Source: an uncultured Prevotellaceae bacterium
GTDB lineage: Bacteria > Bacteroidota > Bacteroidia > Bacteroidales > Bacteroidaceae
Length of the DNA: 37,068 nucleotides
Direction: 5' to 3'
NCBI GenBank assembly: GCA_902784565.1
Contig: CACZVE010000020.1
Coordinates: forward strand, 1-37,068
The position numbers and the translations under genes were made by a program. Within the stretch, counting starts at the first letter, position 1. Each line of letters begins with the position of its first letter. Under the pieces are notes generated by a model, which ran no database searches, was not told the origin of the DNA, and was given only the letters and a program-made list of their open reading frames with translations. Shown here in pieces: positions 1 through 9,449 of this stretch.

Positions 1-1766
1 GTACGCTCCTTGGCGACATTGATCTTCAGGTTGGCATTCCACGTCTTCACAAACTGGAACCGTACCTCGATATTATAACTCTTTCCCTTCTCGGCCTGGA
101 TGGCAGTGCGGACAGGAGTCGTGCGCCAGGTGTGCTGACGGAACTTCTGTTCACCGTTGATATAGAGTTCGAAATGTCCGCAGCCCTCTACGTTTACCAC
201 ATACTCGCCCGACTCCTTGGGTGTAAAGACGGTCTCGTACTTGACAGAGAAGTCTTCAATCTGCACGCCAGGGGCGAAGTTATGCATACCTGCCGTGGTG
301 ACAGCCAGTGGCGTGGTGTAGTACTGCGTAGTGACAGGCTTGCCCTCCATCTCCGTATTGTTCCAGAAGGTACCCTTCAGACCCTTCTTACCACCCGACT
401 CACACTGAGAGGCCAACAGACAGTCGAAAATCTGGTCGTAGGTCAGGTCACAGCCTTTCTGATAGACGAGTTTCTTCTGCTTGGCCTTGATGCCGTCGAG
501 GATGGTGACGGTATGGTTGGGCATACCGTTGTAGTTGCCCCACATCATCGGCGCATCGTCGGCATTGGGACCAATCACGGCTATCTTCTCCGCATTCTTC
601 TTCAGGGGCAGGATATTGTTGTTGTTCTGCAACAGCACGATGGTCTGACGAGCCATGTCGAGGGCAATCTGCCGATGCTCCTTGGAGTCCATGGCAGAAT
701 AAGGAATCTTCGACCACTCCACCAGTGAGGGATCGTCCATTTCACCCAGGTCGAAACGGCCTTCGAGCAGACGGATGACATGCTTATCGACCTCAGCCTC
801 GGAGAGCAAGCCTCTCTTTACGGCCTCAGGGATGCTCTTATAGGCATAGTCGAAGCCGCACTCCACATCGGTACCAGCAAGCACAGCCTTCGAAGAACCG
901 TGGACGGCATCAGAGGAACTCTTGTGGTTCATGTGGAAGTCGCTGACGGCGCCGCAGTCGCTGACCACAAGGTATTCGAAGCCCCACTCGTCGCGCAGGA
1001 TCTGCTGGAGCAGACGGTTACTGCCGCAGCAGGGATCATCGTCGAGGCGCTGGTAGGCACACATCACCTCACGCACCTTCGCATCCTGCACGAGGGTCTT
1101 GAAGGCAGGCATATAGGTCTCCCAGAAGTCACGTGCCGAGACATCGGTGAGGTTGACGGTATGACGGGTGTATTCAGGGCCGCTGTGGACGGCATAGTGC
1201 TTGGCACAGGCCCAGAGTTTACGATACTTGGCATCCTCAGGGCCTTGCAAGCCCTTCACCACCTGCACACCCATCACGGAGGTCAGATAGGGATCCTCAC
1301 CGTAGGTCTCCTGTCCGCGTCCCCATCGGGGGTCACGGAAGATGTTTACGTTGGGGGTCCAGACGGAGAGGCTGTGGAACTTCTCATCGATGCCAGAGCC
1401 ACGATACATGCGCTCGTTGTACTGTGCACGGAACTCGGTACTAGCAGCGTCGAACACCTTATATAATAAGTCAGGGTTGAACGACGAAGCCATCGCGATA
1501 GGCTCAGGGAAGACAGTCACGTTGCCCATATTGGCAGCACCATGCAGGGCCTCGCTCCACCAGAAGAACTTTTTTATTCCGAGACGGGGGATTGCCGGGC
1601 TCTCATCGAGCATCAGCATGGCCTTCTCTTCAAGGGTTAGTCGACCACAGAGATCCTTGGCGCGCTCCTTGGCGCTCAGGTTCGGATTCTGATACGGCAG
1701 TGTCTGTGCAGTCACACTCAGGCTGACACACAACACAAAAAACGGGGCAATAGAAACGCTTTTCAT
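1..1766 (-). CDS. GH3 beta-glycosidase with PA14 domain (beta-xylosidase/beta-glucosidase), 3' end cut by window edge
   Basis: Secreted exo-acting glycoside hydrolase of family 3 that releases single sugars from the non-reducing end of beta-linked oligosaccharides. I read 588 codons from the ATG at 1766; the C-terminus is off the left edge. Residues 1-21 are a signal peptide ending in TAQ. The N-terminal barrel has the motifs RWGRGQETYGEDP, KHYAVHSGPEYTRH and VVSDCGAVSDF, where Asp270 is the expected nucleophile. A PA14 domain follows at about residues 450-588 (GTFWNNTEMEG, GEYVVNVEGCGHFELYING), inserted in the second domain as in Prevotella GH3 xylosidases. The His-bearing KH motif and SD nucleophile are intact. 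Xylosidase is favoured by the xylan genes nearby, but beta-glucosidase cannot be excluded. It has its own promoter and is not joined to the GH95 gene upstream. Confidence 0.9.
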   Translation of the reverse strand, partial: MKSVSIAPFFVLCVSLSVTAQTLPYQNPNLSAKERAKDLCGRLTLEEKAMLMLDESPAIPRLGIKKFFWWSEALHGAANMGNVTVFPEPIAMASSFNPDLLYKVFDAASTEFRAQYNERMYRGSGIDEKFHSLSVWTPNVNIFRDPRWGRGQETYGEDPYLTSVMGVQVVKGLQGPEDAKYRKLWACAKHYAVHSGPEYTRHTVNLTDVSARDFWETYMPAFKTLVQDAKVREVMCAYQRLDDDPCCGSNRLLQQILRDEWGFEYLVVSDCGAVSDFHMNHKSSSDAVHGSSKAVLAGTDVECGFDYAYKSIPEAVKRGLLSEAEVDKHVIRLLEGRFDLGEMDDPSLVEWSKIPYSAMDSKEHRQIALDMARQTIVLLQNNNNILPLKKNAEKIAVIGPNADDAPMMWGNYNGMPNHTVTILDGIKAKQKKLVYQKGCDLTYDQIFDCLLASQCESGGKKGLKGTFWNNTEMEGKPVTTQYYTTPLAVTTAGMHNFAPGVQIEDFSVKYETVFTPKESGEYVVNVEGCGHFELYINGEQKFRQHTWRTTPVRTAIQAEKGKSYNIEVRFQFVKTWNANLKINVAKER

Positions 1767-1783
1767 TGCCCCGAAGTAGGAAA

Positions 1784-1804
1784 AACTACTAACTACTAAT
1801 ACTA
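1784..1804. repeat. Degenerate heptamer repeat in the GH3 leader
   Basis: Two AACTACT units followed by AATACTA lie between the promoter and the GH3 start codon, in the 5' leader. The tract is short and imperfect, but it has the same 7-bp period as the tracts at 4884, 5514 and 12365. Confidence 0.45.
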
Positions 1805-1843
1805 ATATAACTAAAACAATTCTATTCTGTCATTTTGACGCTG

Positions 1844-1851
1844 CAAAGATA
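1844..1851 (-). promoter_or_regulatory. Bacteroidetes -7 promoter element for the GH3 gene
   Basis: On the minus strand this reads TATCTTTG, a match to the Bacteroidetes -7 consensus TAnnTTTG, 77 bases before the GH3 ATG. I see no clear TTTG at the -33 distance. It separates the GH3 gene from the GH95 gene ending at 1907. Confidence 0.6.
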
Positions 1852-1906
1852 CGGCAAAATAGTAATATCCTATTTGTTTTGCGTTACATTTATTTTCGCG
1901 TTTGTT

Positions 1907-4414
1907 TCAATCGTCTCCGAGGTTACAAATAATATTATTCCCTGCAACAGTTTCGATATCGTACTCGTAGACCTTACGGATGGGAAGTGTCTCGAAATTA
2001 GAAAGTTCCGCAGACCTGAGCGGCTGCTGGATGTCGGCAGGACGTAACAAATCGTTGGGACAATCACCCTGAGCAGGTTTCAGACCCTTGCCCTTCAACG
2101 GCACATAGGAACGCAGACGGAGCGTGCCACCGATCGTGGGACGGATCACCGCCTGTTGGAGTTTGCCTTCACGCCACTTCATATCCACCGTGAAACCACC
2201 ACGAGCCTGCAAACCCTTCACCTCGCCACTGGCCCAGTCGTCGGGCAGGGCAGGCAACAGATGGACGGCACCGTCGTGACTCTGGAGAAGCATCTCACAG
2301 ACACCGGCGGCACAGCCGAAGTTACCATCGATCTGGAACGGCGGGTGCGCATCGAAGAGGTTCGGATAGGTACGTCCGTCAGGATGGCTGCGCATCGAAC
2401 GGTCATCCGGTAACAGATGCAACATGTTCTTGATGATCTTGAAGGCGTGGTTGCCGTCGAGCATACGCGCCCAGAAATTAATCTTCCACCCCAGACTCCA
2501 ACCCGTTGCCATATCGCCACGCTGGTTCAGTGTATTGGCAGCAGCGGTGAAGAGGTCGGGATGAGAATAAGGCGAGATCTGGTTGGAGGGATAGAGACCA
2601 TAGAGGTGGGAGATATGACGGTGCTCATCCTTGGGGTCGTCGCCATCAATCATCCACTCCTGCAACTGGCCATAGCGACCAATCTGCATCGGCGGCAGGC
2701 GTTTCAGGGCGGCACTGAGCGGTGCAAGTTCAGCCTCATCCTTGCCCAGCACCTTCGCAGCAGCGAGAACTTGCGTAAAGACATCGAAGATGATCTGGTT
2801 ATCCATCGTGGAGCCAGCCGTCACCGTGGTACGCTTGCCCAATGGTCCGTGCTCTGGCGAGACGGTAGGCACAGACACCAGCCAACCAGCGGCATTCTTC
2901 ACCTCACCATTCGCGGGATAGGTCTGCAGATAGTCCACCAAGAAATCAGCAGCCCCCTTCATCACATCGTAGTATTGAGCCAGGAAAGCCTTGTCGCCCG
3001 TATAGAGGTAGTGCTGCCAGATATGCGTTGTCAACCAGGCACCGCCTGTTGGGAACATACCCCACGTGGTGCCGTCGATAGGACCAGACACACGGAAGAG
3101 GTCGGTATTGTGATGGGCCACCCAACCCTTGCAGCCATACATCTCCTGCGCCGTCGTGGCACCCGTCTCACTCAGGTCACGGATCATCGAGAAGAGCGGT
3201 TGCTGCGTCTCAGCGATATTGCCCACGAGGGCAGGCCAGTAATTCATCTCGGCATTGATATTGATGGTGTACTTCGCATCCCATGGTGCATTCACCTGTG
3301 CATTCCAGATACCTTGCAGATTGGCAGGCTGTCCACCGGGCTGAGACGAGGAAATCAGCAGATAACGGCCATATTGCATCATCAGCGACACCATATCGAG
3401 GTCGGTGGGATCCTTCTCAAAGGCAGCGAGGCGCTGGTCAGTCGGGAGTGAATAGGCATTCCTAGGAGTCCTAGGATTGCCTAGGCTAAGGCTGACGCGA
3501 TTATACTGCTGTTGGTATTTCTGGATATGGCTCTTCAGTAACTGCTTATAGGACTTCTGGACGGCCAACGCCAGACGCTGGTTGTTCTTCTTCACTGGAG
3601 TGCCGTTGATATCGTGGTAGTTCACGAAGTTGGTGGCAGCAGAGATATAGATGGTAGCAGTGGTGGCATCATCCACCTCTATCGACTCCAAATTGCGCTT
3701 CACCTCACCATCCGTCTGCACCAGGATACGGCACTCGGCCTTCAAACCGGCCTTGATGCCTTCGTGATCGACACCATCGATGACGGCAGCCAGTTCGTTG
3801 ACAGAACCCTTGATGCCCTCGTGGGAGGAAACGGTAAACACCTGTGCCTGCAACGGTGTCGTGAAACTCATATCGAACTCCAATTTCCCTTTCTTGCCAG
3901 CTTTCAACTGCACGATGACGACACTATCCGTCTGCGAGGCAAAGACGGTACGCTCGTACTTCACACCATCATATCTATAAGAGGTGGTGGCAATGGCAGT
4001 GCTTAAGTCCAGTTCACGATGATAGTCGCTGACATCCTTGTGTTCCAGTTTCAGTTTCAAGGAACCCAAGGGCAGGTATTTCATACCGTGAGGACCCTTG
4101 AAAAAGTACTTGTCGATAAGGGCGTGGGCCTGATCTTCCTTTCCGTCATAAATCAACTGGCGTACCCTAGGCAGATAAGCCTTGGCCTCAGGACTGTTGT
4201 TATTGTGCGGCGAACCGCTCCAGAATGTCTCCTCGTTGAGTTGGATCTCTTCGGTATCGGTACCGCCATAGACCATGGCACCGAGGGTGGAGTTGCCTAC
4301 GGGCAGAGCCTCCAACCACTGACTGGCAGGCTTGTCGTACCATAACTTGTGCTGTTGTGCCGTTGCTGAGAGCGCTGTCAGACAGACGGCAAATGTGATG
4401 AAATACTTTCTCAT
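1907..4414 (-). CDS. GH95 alpha-L-fucosidase/alpha-L-galactosidase
   Basis: Exo-glycosidase of family 95, an inverting enzyme that removes terminal alpha-1,2-linked L-fucose, or in some members L-galactose, from glycans such as xyloglucan side chains. The 835-residue protein has a signal peptide (residues 1-19, ending ATAQ) and is of normal family length. Family motifs visible are [18 protein letters not shown] and [23 protein letters not shown] near the start, [20 protein letters not shown] with EMNYWP in the catalytic (alpha/alpha)6 barrel, SPEHGP, and [16 protein letters not shown] with Asp696 as the likely catalytic base residue. It begins 2 bases after the GH31 stop, so the two are co-transcribed. 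Residues about 310-319 (NPRTPRN) are encoded by a CCTAGG-rich repeat and look like a small insertion. Specificity between fucose and galactose cannot be read from sequence alone. Confidence 0.9.
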   Translation of the reverse strand: MRKYFITFAVCLTALSATAQQHKLWYDKPASQWLEALPVGNSTLGAMVYGGTDTEEIQLNEETFWSGSPHNNNSPEAKAYLPRVRQLIYDGKEDQAHALIDKYFFKGPHGMKYLPLGSLKLKLEHKDVSDYHRELDLSTAIATTSYRYDGVKYERTVFASQTDSVVIVQLKAGKKGKLEFDMSFTTPLQAQVFTVSSHEGIKGSVNELAAVIDGVDHEGIKAGLKAECRILVQTDGEVKRNLESIEVDDATTATIYISAATNFVNYHDINGTPVKKNNQRLALAVQKSYKQLLKSHIQKYQQQYNRVSLSLGNPRTPRNAYSLPTDQRLAAFEKDPTDLDMVSLMMQYGRYLLISSSQPGGQPANLQGIWNAQVNAPWDAKYTININAEMNYWPALVGNIAETQQPLFSMIRDLSETGATTAQEMYGCKGWVAHHNTDLFRVSGPIDGTTWGMFPTGGAWLTTHIWQHYLYTGDKAFLAQYYDVMKGAADFLVDYLQTYPANGEVKNAAGWLVSVPTVSPEHGPLGKRTTVTAGSTMDNQIIFDVFTQVLAAAKVLGKDEAELAPLSAALKRLPPMQIGRYGQLQEWMIDGDDPKDEHRHISHLYGLYPSNQISPYSHPDLFTAAANTLNQRGDMATGWSLGWKINFWARMLDGNHAFKIIKNMLHLLPDDRSMRSHPDGRTYPNLFDAHPPFQIDGNFGCAAGVCEMLLQSHDGAVHLLPALPDDWASGEVKGLQARGGFTVDMKWREGKLQQAVIRPTIGGTLRLRSYVPLKGKGLKPAQGDCPNDLLRPADIQQPLRSAELSNFETLPIRKVYEYDIETVAGNNIICNLGDD
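3458..3485. repeat. CCTAGG tandem repeat inside the GH95 gene
   Basis: Three units ATTCCTAGG, AGTCCTAGG and ATTGCCTAGG follow one another. They encode the peptide NPRTPRN between the conserved segments VSLSLG and LPTDQRL, where I recall family members having only a short variable loop. The reading frame stays open. Confidence 0.6.
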
Positions 4415-4416
4415 AT

Positions 4417-6837
4417 TTACTTACTGATATTGATTTCCTGTCCTTGATAGTTGATCTGTTTAGTGGTGCCATCAGGCCATACCACGGTGAATGTCCTCGA
4501 CGTGAGCATACCTGGATAGTTACCCTTGCGAGCACCAATCGTGAGCGTCTTCTTGGCATTGTTCCAGCGGAAGGCAATGGTGCTGTAGATACCTTTCTCG
4601 TAGTTGTAACTGTCGCCCTCGTCCTCATAGAGGATGAAAGAACCGTCGGCACCTGGGTAAACGCGGACTTCCAGATTATCCCACGCCTTCTCGCCCACAT
4701 ACTGCATCTCAGGACCGAGTGGCAGGATACTGCCTGCACGGACGAACATCGGTACACGGTCAAGGGTGGTCTGCAGCGTCACATCCTGTCCACCCTTATA
4801 GGTCTGGTTCGTCCAGAAGTCATACCAGAGAGCGCCCTTTGGCAGATACTTCGTGGCACTCTTTGTGACACTCCAATCTACCGAATCCTGACTCCTGTCT
4901 CCTGACTCCTGTCTTCTGTCCCACCCCGTCATCGCATTGGTGCGGATCACTTTTTCCTCAGTATACTGCGGATCGACGATGGGGGCTGCGAGGATGCTAC
5001 GACCAAACATAAACTCATCCGTCATGTCCCACACCTTGCGGTCAGCAGCAAAGTCACTGAAAAGGGGACGCAGATAACTGTCGTTGTTAGATGTCACCTG
5101 CCAGGCGGTACTATATAAATAAGGTATAAGACGATAGCGCAGACGGATCATCTTTTCGATGGCATCATAGACGGGCTCGCCCTTCTGTCCGAACTGCCAG
5201 ATTTCTCGGGGTGCATCAGCACCGTGGCTGCGGAAGACGGGACAGAACAGACCGTACTGCATCCAGCGCACGTAGAGTTCCTGGAACTGTGGGTTCTTAG
5301 GCGCAGAGCCAGCCCCACGGGTATTGTAGGAACTACAGAAGAAGCCGCCGATATCGGTATTGAAGTTGGGATTGCCCGTCAGTGAGAAACTCAGTCCGGC
5401 AGGTACCTGCTTGCGGAGCATATCCCACGAGGAATTCACATCACCACTCCACATATTCGAGCCGTAGTGCTGCTGTCCAGCGTATGACGAGCGCGTCATA
5501 ATGAAGACGCGCTTCTCCTGACTCCTGTCTCCTGACTTCTGACTCCTTTGCGCTTGATAGATGCCACGCACGGTTTCCAAGGGGAAGGCGTTGCGCTGCG
5601 AGCGCCACGTACCGCCATAGACCTTATGCTGGTAGTCCGACTCACGGGGATCGAAGAAATCCGGATCGGTAGAGTCCATCCACCACGCATCCGTACCGTA
5701 GTCGTAGAGGCGTTTCAGGTGCTTCCAGTAGATATCACGAGCCACAGGACTGAAAGCATCGTAGACCTTCACGCCTGAGGGGTAATCCCTGCGTGGCGGC
5801 CAGATATGGGAGATACCGCTCTGGGGCCAGGTTTCGAAAGGCATCAACAGACCCTTATCGTTGAGTTCACGGAACTGCTGGGTCTGTGGTCCGAAACTGG
5901 CCCAGATGGAGATCATGAAGTGGGCGTGCTTCTGGTGCACGTTCTTGATCATCTGTTCACCATTGGAAAAATCCTCAGAAAGGAAGTCCATCGCATTCCA
6001 CAGGTAGTTCGAGCCCCAGTACTGCCAGTCCTGGATGATGCCATCGAGAGGCACCTGCAACTCACGGTACTTATCGACGATGCCTTCTGTCTCACGGGCT
6101 GTCTTATAACGTTCCTTCGACTGCCAAAAACCATAGGTCCAGAGGGGGAACATCGGCACATCGCCCGTCAGGTGACGCATCTGGGCGATGACCCCGTCGG
6201 CAGAGCCGCCATACATGAAATAATAATCGACGCCCTCCCCCACTTCAGAGGTGAACGACATCCCGTTGGCATCGTCGTCAAACTGCGTTGGCGAATAATT
6301 ATCCCAATAGAGGCCCCAGCCCTTGATGCTCTGCAACACATTCTGGAAGTCTTCGAGATTCGACTGCTCCATCCGCTTGTGCTCACCACGACGGTTCATC
6401 TTGCCGTTCTGGATGGTACCCAGGCCATAGATAGCCTCATCCTTGTCGAGGGTGAAGACCTGCTGCACTTGATACTTACCTGCATCGTTACCTGTTGTGA
6501 TGGGGGTCAGAGCGAGTTTCTTCTCACGGAGCAGCACCTTCCCTTTGGCGGAAAAGGTGATGGCTCCCGTCTTGGGATCCACCTTTACCATAAGCGTCTT
6601 GCTGGAAAAGGTACTGCCGTTGCGACTCACCTCCACAGCCTCCGGCTGAGCGGTCACCACCAGATTTCCACCTGTAAACGTACTCCCCACAGGGTGCTTC
6701 GTCACCCTGATAATAGAAGACGTGTAGAACTCCACACTCACTTCTGTCTCACCTACTTGCAACCGCATCGGACTCTGTGCGGCCATGCCTATTGCCACAC
6801 ACAAGAGGGGCAACAGCAATAATAATCTTTTCTTCAT
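4417..6837 (-). CDS. GH31 alpha-xylosidase/alpha-glucosidase family enzyme
   Basis: Retaining alpha-glycosidase of family 31; members with this architecture remove alpha-xylose from xyloglucan oligosaccharides. The start is placed at the ATG at 6837, giving [21 protein letters not shown], a clean signal peptide. The longer open frame to 6918 would cross the promoter. The protein is 806 residues. Motifs: [21 protein letters not shown] with Asp388 as nucleophile, [11 protein letters not shown] with Asp466 as likely acid/base, and [13 protein letters not shown], which I associate with alpha-xylosidases. It heads a two-gene unit with GH95, consistent with xyloglucan side-chain removal. Oddly, two stretches (about residues 429-441 and 640-652) are encoded by heptamer repeats and share the hexapeptide SGDRSQ; both interrupt otherwise conserved sequence. 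Alpha-glucosidase activity remains possible. Confidence 0.9.
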   Translation of the reverse strand: MKKRLLLLLPLLCVAIGMAAQSPMRLQVGETEVSVEFYTSSIIRVTKHPVGSTFTGGNLVVTAQPEAVEVSRNGSTFSSKTLMVKVDPKTGAITFSAKGKVLLREKKLALTPITTGNDAGKYQVQQVFTLDKDEAIYGLGTIQNGKMNRRGEHKRMEQSNLEDFQNVLQSIKGWGLYWDNYSPTQFDDDANGMSFTSEVGEGVDYYFMYGGSADGVIAQMRHLTGDVPMFPLWTYGFWQSKERYKTARETEGIVDKYRELQVPLDGIIQDWQYWGSNYLWNAMDFLSEDFSNGEQMIKNVHQKHAHFMISIWASFGPQTQQFRELNDKGLLMPFETWPQSGISHIWPPRRDYPSGVKVYDAFSPVARDIYWKHLKRLYDYGTDAWWMDSTDPDFFDPRESDYQHKVYGGTWRSQRNAFPLETVRGIYQAQRSQKSGDRSQEKRVFIMTRSSYAGQQHYGSNMWSGDVNSSWDMLRKQVPAGLSFSLTGNPNFNTDIGGFFCSSYNTRGAGSAPKNPQFQELYVRWMQYGLFCPVFRSHGADAPREIWQFGQKGEPVYDAIEKMIRLRYRLIPYLYSTAWQVTSNNDSYLRPLFSDFAADRKVWDMTDEFMFGRSILAAPIVDPQYTEEKVIRTNAMTGWDRRQESGDRSQDSVDWSVTKSATKYLPKGALWYDFWTNQTYKGGQDVTLQTTLDRVPMFVRAGSILPLGPEMQYVGEKAWDNLEVRVYPGADGSFILYEDEGDSYNYEKGIYSTIAFRWNNAKKTLTIGARKGNYPGMLTSRTFTVVWPDGTTKQINYQGQEINISK
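4884..4918. repeat. Five-unit heptamer repeat inside GH31 (copy 1)
   Basis: Units on the plus strand are AATCCTG, ACTCCTG, TCTCCTG, ACTCCTG and TCTTCTG, 35 bases in all. On the coding strand they give [13 protein letters not shown], between GH31 segments NAMTGW and [14 protein letters not shown]. The tract shares an uninterrupted run of about 22 bases with copy 2. Confidence 0.85.
5514..5548. repeat. Five-unit heptamer repeat inside GH31 (copy 2)
   Basis: Units on the plus strand are TCTCCTG, ACTCCTG, TCTCCTG, ACTTCTG and ACTCCTT. The coding strand gives [12 protein letters not shown] between GIYQAQ and [14 protein letters not shown]. It is read in the same frame as copy 1. Confidence 0.85.
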
Positions 6838-6864
6838 GATTCGTCTTGTCTTTGTTTGACTGCA

Positions 6865-6872
6865 CAAAGATA
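6865..6872 (-). promoter_or_regulatory. -7 promoter element for the GH31-GH95 unit
   Basis: The minus strand reads TATCTTTG, matching TAnnTTTG, 27 bases before the GH31 start at 6837. It supports that start over the longer open frame beginning at 6918. No convincing -33 TTTG is seen. Confidence 0.65.
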
Positions 6873-6935
6873 CAAACTTTTTTTGAAATAAACAGAAATA
6901 CATCCCTTTTTCTTGCAAATTTGAAAAAATATCCT

Positions 6936-6943
6936 TAACTTTG
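6936..6943 (+). promoter_or_regulatory. -7 promoter element for the aldo/keto reductase
   Basis: Reads TAACTTTG followed by CC, matching TAnnTTTG, 28 bases before the ATG at 6972. A weak -33 candidate CTTG ends at 6915, 20 bases upstream. The region 6838-6971 is thus a divergent promoter. Confidence 0.55.
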
Positions 6944-6971
6944 CCGCATCAACAATCATAAATAGAAGGAT

Positions 6972-8327
6972 ATGGAGAATCATAATCAAAGAAGCATGGG
7001 GCGCCGCGAGTTCCTTCGCAGACTCGGCGTTGGTACAGGATCAGCCATGGCCCTGATGGCGATGGAGCCACTGAACGCACTGGCACAGAAAGACAAGAAA
7101 GCCGTTGAGAACCGCATGACCTACCGTGTGCAGCACGGCTCAGGCGAACAGATCTCCCTGTTGGGCTTCGGTATGATGCGCCTGCCCAACAATCAGGAAC
7201 AGGTGAACGAACTCGTTGACTATGCCATCGAGCATGGCGTGAACTACTACGACACCGCCCCGATGTATATGGGCGGACAGTCGGAGGTGCTGATGGGTAA
7301 TGCCCTCTCGCGGCATCCCAGGGAGAAATACTACGTGGCCACGAAGATGTCGAGCCAGAACCGTCGTCTCTGGGCCTTCGACGAGTCGAAGCGGATGTAC
7401 GAGCAGTCGTTTGAGCGGTTGAAGGTGGATCATATCGACTACTACCTGTTGCACAGCATCGGCGGTGGCATGGACTCGCTGAAAGGGCGTTTCCTCGACA
7501 ACGGCGTATTGGAGTTCCTGCTCAAGGAGCGCGAGGCCGGACGTATCAAGCACTTGGGATTCTCGTATCACGGTGATGTACGTGACTTCGACTGGCTGCT
7601 CGACCACAACGATGAGTACCACTGGGACTTCGTACAGATCCAGATGAACTTCCTCGACTGGACACATGCCTCTATGCGTGGTGGCCGCAGGTCGGATGCC
7701 GACGCAGAATATCTTTATAATAAATGTGAGAAACTCGGTATCCAGAATGTCGTGATGGAACCCCTTCGTGGTGGTGCCTTCGGACGCATGGCCCAGGAAC
7801 TGACAGACCAGTTGAAGGCAGTGCGCCCTGACGACAGTACGGCCCGCTGGGCCTTCCGCTGGGTAGGTTCACATCCCAACATCCTCACCACCCTCAGTGG
7901 CATGAACCGCATGGATCATCTGGAGGAGAACGTGAAGACCTTCTCACCCCTGGAGGTCTGCACGGAGGCAGAGAATGCGCTGTTGGCGAAGATTGCCGAC
8001 CAGATGTCGGGTGTGCCTACCGTACCCTGCACCGCCTGCGAATACTGTATGCCGTGTCCTTACGGTGTGAATATCCCTGGCAACTTCACCTATTACAACG
8101 AGGCGGTGAACAGCCATATCCTCCCGTTGCCAGAGCCATCTGCTGCCGACTATGCCGAGCGCCAGCAGAAGTTCATCGAGGGCTACCGCAAGGCCCTGCC
8201 CAATGCCGAGACCTGGGCCCGTGCCTGTCAGGACTGTGAGGAGTGTCTCTCCAAGTGTCCGCAGCAGATCCGCATCCCCAACCAACTGAGTCGCATCGTC
8301 CAGACCCTCCGCGTCCGAAAGGCATAA
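6972..8327 (+). CDS. Tat-exported aldo/keto reductase with two 4Fe-4S cluster motifs
   Basis: Oxidoreductase combining an aldo/keto reductase barrel with a C-terminal ferredoxin-like region; it should pass electrons between NAD(P)H or a cluster and a carbonyl substrate that is unknown. The N-terminus has a twin-arginine signal (MGRREFLRRLG) followed by a hydrophobic stretch ending ALAQ. The barrel shows the catalytic tetrad: Asp and Tyr in VNYYDTAPMY, Lys in YYVATKMSS and His in YYLLHSI. Cysteines 353/356/359/362 (CTACEYCMPCP) and 419/422/425/429 (CQDCEECLSKCP) form two cluster motifs. At 451 residues it matches the iron-sulfur AKR family. It is transcribed alone, divergently from GH31. Whether it acts on sugars is not shown by the sequence. 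Confidence 0.9.
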   Translation: MENHNQRSMGRREFLRRLGVGTGSAMALMAMEPLNALAQKDKKAVENRMTYRVQHGSGEQISLLGFGMMRLPNNQEQVNELVDYAIEHGVNYYDTAPMYMGGQSEVLMGNALSRHPREKYYVATKMSSQNRRLWAFDESKRMYEQSFERLKVDHIDYYLLHSIGGGMDSLKGRFLDNGVLEFLLKEREAGRIKHLGFSYHGDVRDFDWLLDHNDEYHWDFVQIQMNFLDWTHASMRGGRRSDADAEYLYNKCEKLGIQNVVMEPLRGGAFGRMAQELTDQLKAVRPDDSTARWAFRWVGSHPNILTTLSGMNRMDHLEENVKTFSPLEVCTEAENALLAKIADQMSGVPTVPCTACEYCMPCPYGVNIPGNFTYYNEAVNSHILPLPEPSAADYAERQQKFIEGYRKALPNAETWARACQDCEECLSKCPQQIRIPNQLSRIVQTLRVRKA

Positions 8328-8350
8328 CTATTGGCAATAACATCGAGTGA

Positions 8351-8527
8351 AAAAGGTATGACGACGTGGCCCCAGAGAACATCCTCCAGGTGATTCTCGA
8401 CAAGTACGCGTCAGACGGTATCCCCACCTACGCCATCTACAACACCAAGGGCGAACAGACTTTCAAGAACATTGGTTTCCCTGGTAACGACGTCATCCGC
8501 AAAGAACTGGAAGCAGCAAGTAAGTAA
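8351..8527 (+). pseudogene. C-terminal fragment of a thioredoxin-like gene
   Basis: After an in-frame stop at 8348-8350 an open frame of 58 codons runs to the TAA at 8525. It encodes YDDVAPENILQVILDKY followed by GIPTYAIYNTKGEQTFKNIGFPGN and ends in ELEAASK. This is closely similar, in protein and DNA, to the last 50-60 residues of the protein at 34980-35642 on the other strand. No start codon, signal peptide or thioredoxin CxxC is present, so it is a relic. It sits just after the reductase and just before the stop of the phosphatase gene. Confidence 0.85.
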
Positions 8528-8530
8528 GTT

Positions 8531-9265
8531 TCACTGATGTCGCAATTTTTCTGCAAATTCCTTGCGGGCGGCAGCCATATCTTTAAGGAAATCCTCACTC
8601 GTATGCAGGCGGGCATAACAGGCAGATGCCAATAGGCGCGAAGCGTCGGTGTCACTCTGCCAGTGGTATCCGGCTATCACACGGCTCTCGCCCCACTCGT
8701 AGCCCTTCTTGAGGATTTCGTCTTGTGCAGCAGGATTGATCTCGCTGAGCAGCAGAGCCATTGCCCATCCGCGTAAGGTATGGCCAGAGGGGTAGGATCC
8801 AGTATTGCGCAACTCGTCCTCTTCGGCAGGGATGAGTGTGGGCTCAGAGAATACCACAAAGGGACGCCTCCGCATATAGGTGGTCTTAAGGTTCGAGGCA
8901 CTCAGACGCATGGTAACAACTCCCAGATTGAGTACCTTGAAGATGGCGGGTGTCTTCTCTTTCGAGATCTCCATGCCGAATACCGGACTGAACTCGCGAG
9001 CCATATCCCCGATGTCTGTGACTACGTCACGTATGGCCTGCTGGGCACGCAGCGAATCCTGTCGCTTGCTCTTGCCCCAGACGTACTGTGAGATGTCGTA
9101 CAAGAACTGTGCCGATGACGAATCGGGCGGTGCCGGCAAAAACGCCAAGCCGTTGGGCAACTCAGTCTTGTTGAAATACAGTTCGCTTGGAGTGGGATCC
9201 TGTGCTTGTACAGTCATACTGCACACCGCAAGGGCAACGGCGACCAGAAACCGTTTAGTTCTCAT
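8531..9265 (-). CDS. Class A / PAP2-family acid phosphatase, secreted
   Basis: Periplasmic non-specific phosphatase of the vanadium-haloperoxidase/PAP2 fold, releasing phosphate from small organic phosphomonoesters. The three-part signature is complete: K-x6-RP in KTTYMRRRPF, PSGHT, and SR-x5-H in GESRVIAGYHWQSD. The chosen start (9265) gives MRTKRFLVAVALAVCSMTVQAQ, a standard signal peptide. A second ATG at 9280 is equally near and arises from a duplicated ATGAGAACTAA, so the true start could be five codons earlier. The open frame to 9343 crosses the -7 element and is rejected. About 244 residues, normal for class A phosphatases. It is a single-gene unit with no evident link to glycan breakdown. 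Confidence 0.9.
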   Translation of the reverse strand: MRTKRFLVAVALAVCSMTVQAQDPTPSELYFNKTELPNGLAFLPAPPDSSSAQFLYDISQYVWGKSKRQDSLRAQQAIRDVVTDIGDMAREFSPVFGMEISKEKTPAIFKVLNLGVVTMRLSASNLKTTYMRRRPFVVFSEPTLIPAEEDELRNTGSYPSGHTLRGWAMALLLSEINPAAQDEILKKGYEWGESRVIAGYHWQSDTDASRLLASACYARLHTSEDFLKDMAAARKEFAEKLRHQ

Positions 9266-9280
9266 GTCCTTAGTTCTCAT
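9255..9280. repeat. Duplicated start-codon region of the phosphatase gene
   Basis: On the minus strand ATGAGAACTAA occurs twice, beginning at 9280 and 9265, giving MRTKD then MRTKR in the same frame. The duplication offers two start codons 15 bases apart. Confidence 0.75.
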
Positions 9281-9322
9281 ACTTCTTAACCTTAACAAAA
9301 AATATATATATGTTTCAGAGGG

Positions 9323-9354
9323 CAAAGGTACGAAATATTTCATTCCTTTCCAAG
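9323..9354 (-). promoter_or_regulatory. Promoter of the phosphatase gene
   Basis: The minus strand carries TACCTTTG at 9330-9323 (TAnnTTTG). CTTG at 9354-9351, 20 bases upstream, is a one-mismatch -33 element. The promoter lies 43-58 bases before the two candidate starts. Confidence 0.65.
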
Positions 9355-9370
9355 AAAAAATCTATGGAAA

Positions 9371-9402
9371 TTTGTATATTTCAGAAATAATATATATCTT
9401 TG
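9371..9402 (+). promoter_or_regulatory. Consensus Bacteroidetes promoter of the NagZ-like gene
   Basis: TTTG at 9371-9374, 20 bases of spacing, then TATCTTTG at 9395-9402. Both elements match the Bacteroides -33/-7 consensus exactly. The ATG is 48 bases downstream. It is divergent from the phosphatase promoter, with the two -33 elements about 17 bases apart. Confidence 0.85.
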
Positions 9403-9449
9403 CAATCCCAATAAGAATGATGTTCGGAGATATGTCATAAGATTCAGAT

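Noticed and set aside
6838-6918. Longer GH31 start at 6918
   Set aside because: It would include the -7 element at 6865-6872 and put 27 residues before a perfect signal peptide.
8328-8350. Continuation of the aldo/keto reductase into the thioredoxin-like fragment as a fusion
   Set aside because: The reductase has its own stop at 8325-8327 after a complete cluster domain, and a further in-frame stop precedes the fragment.
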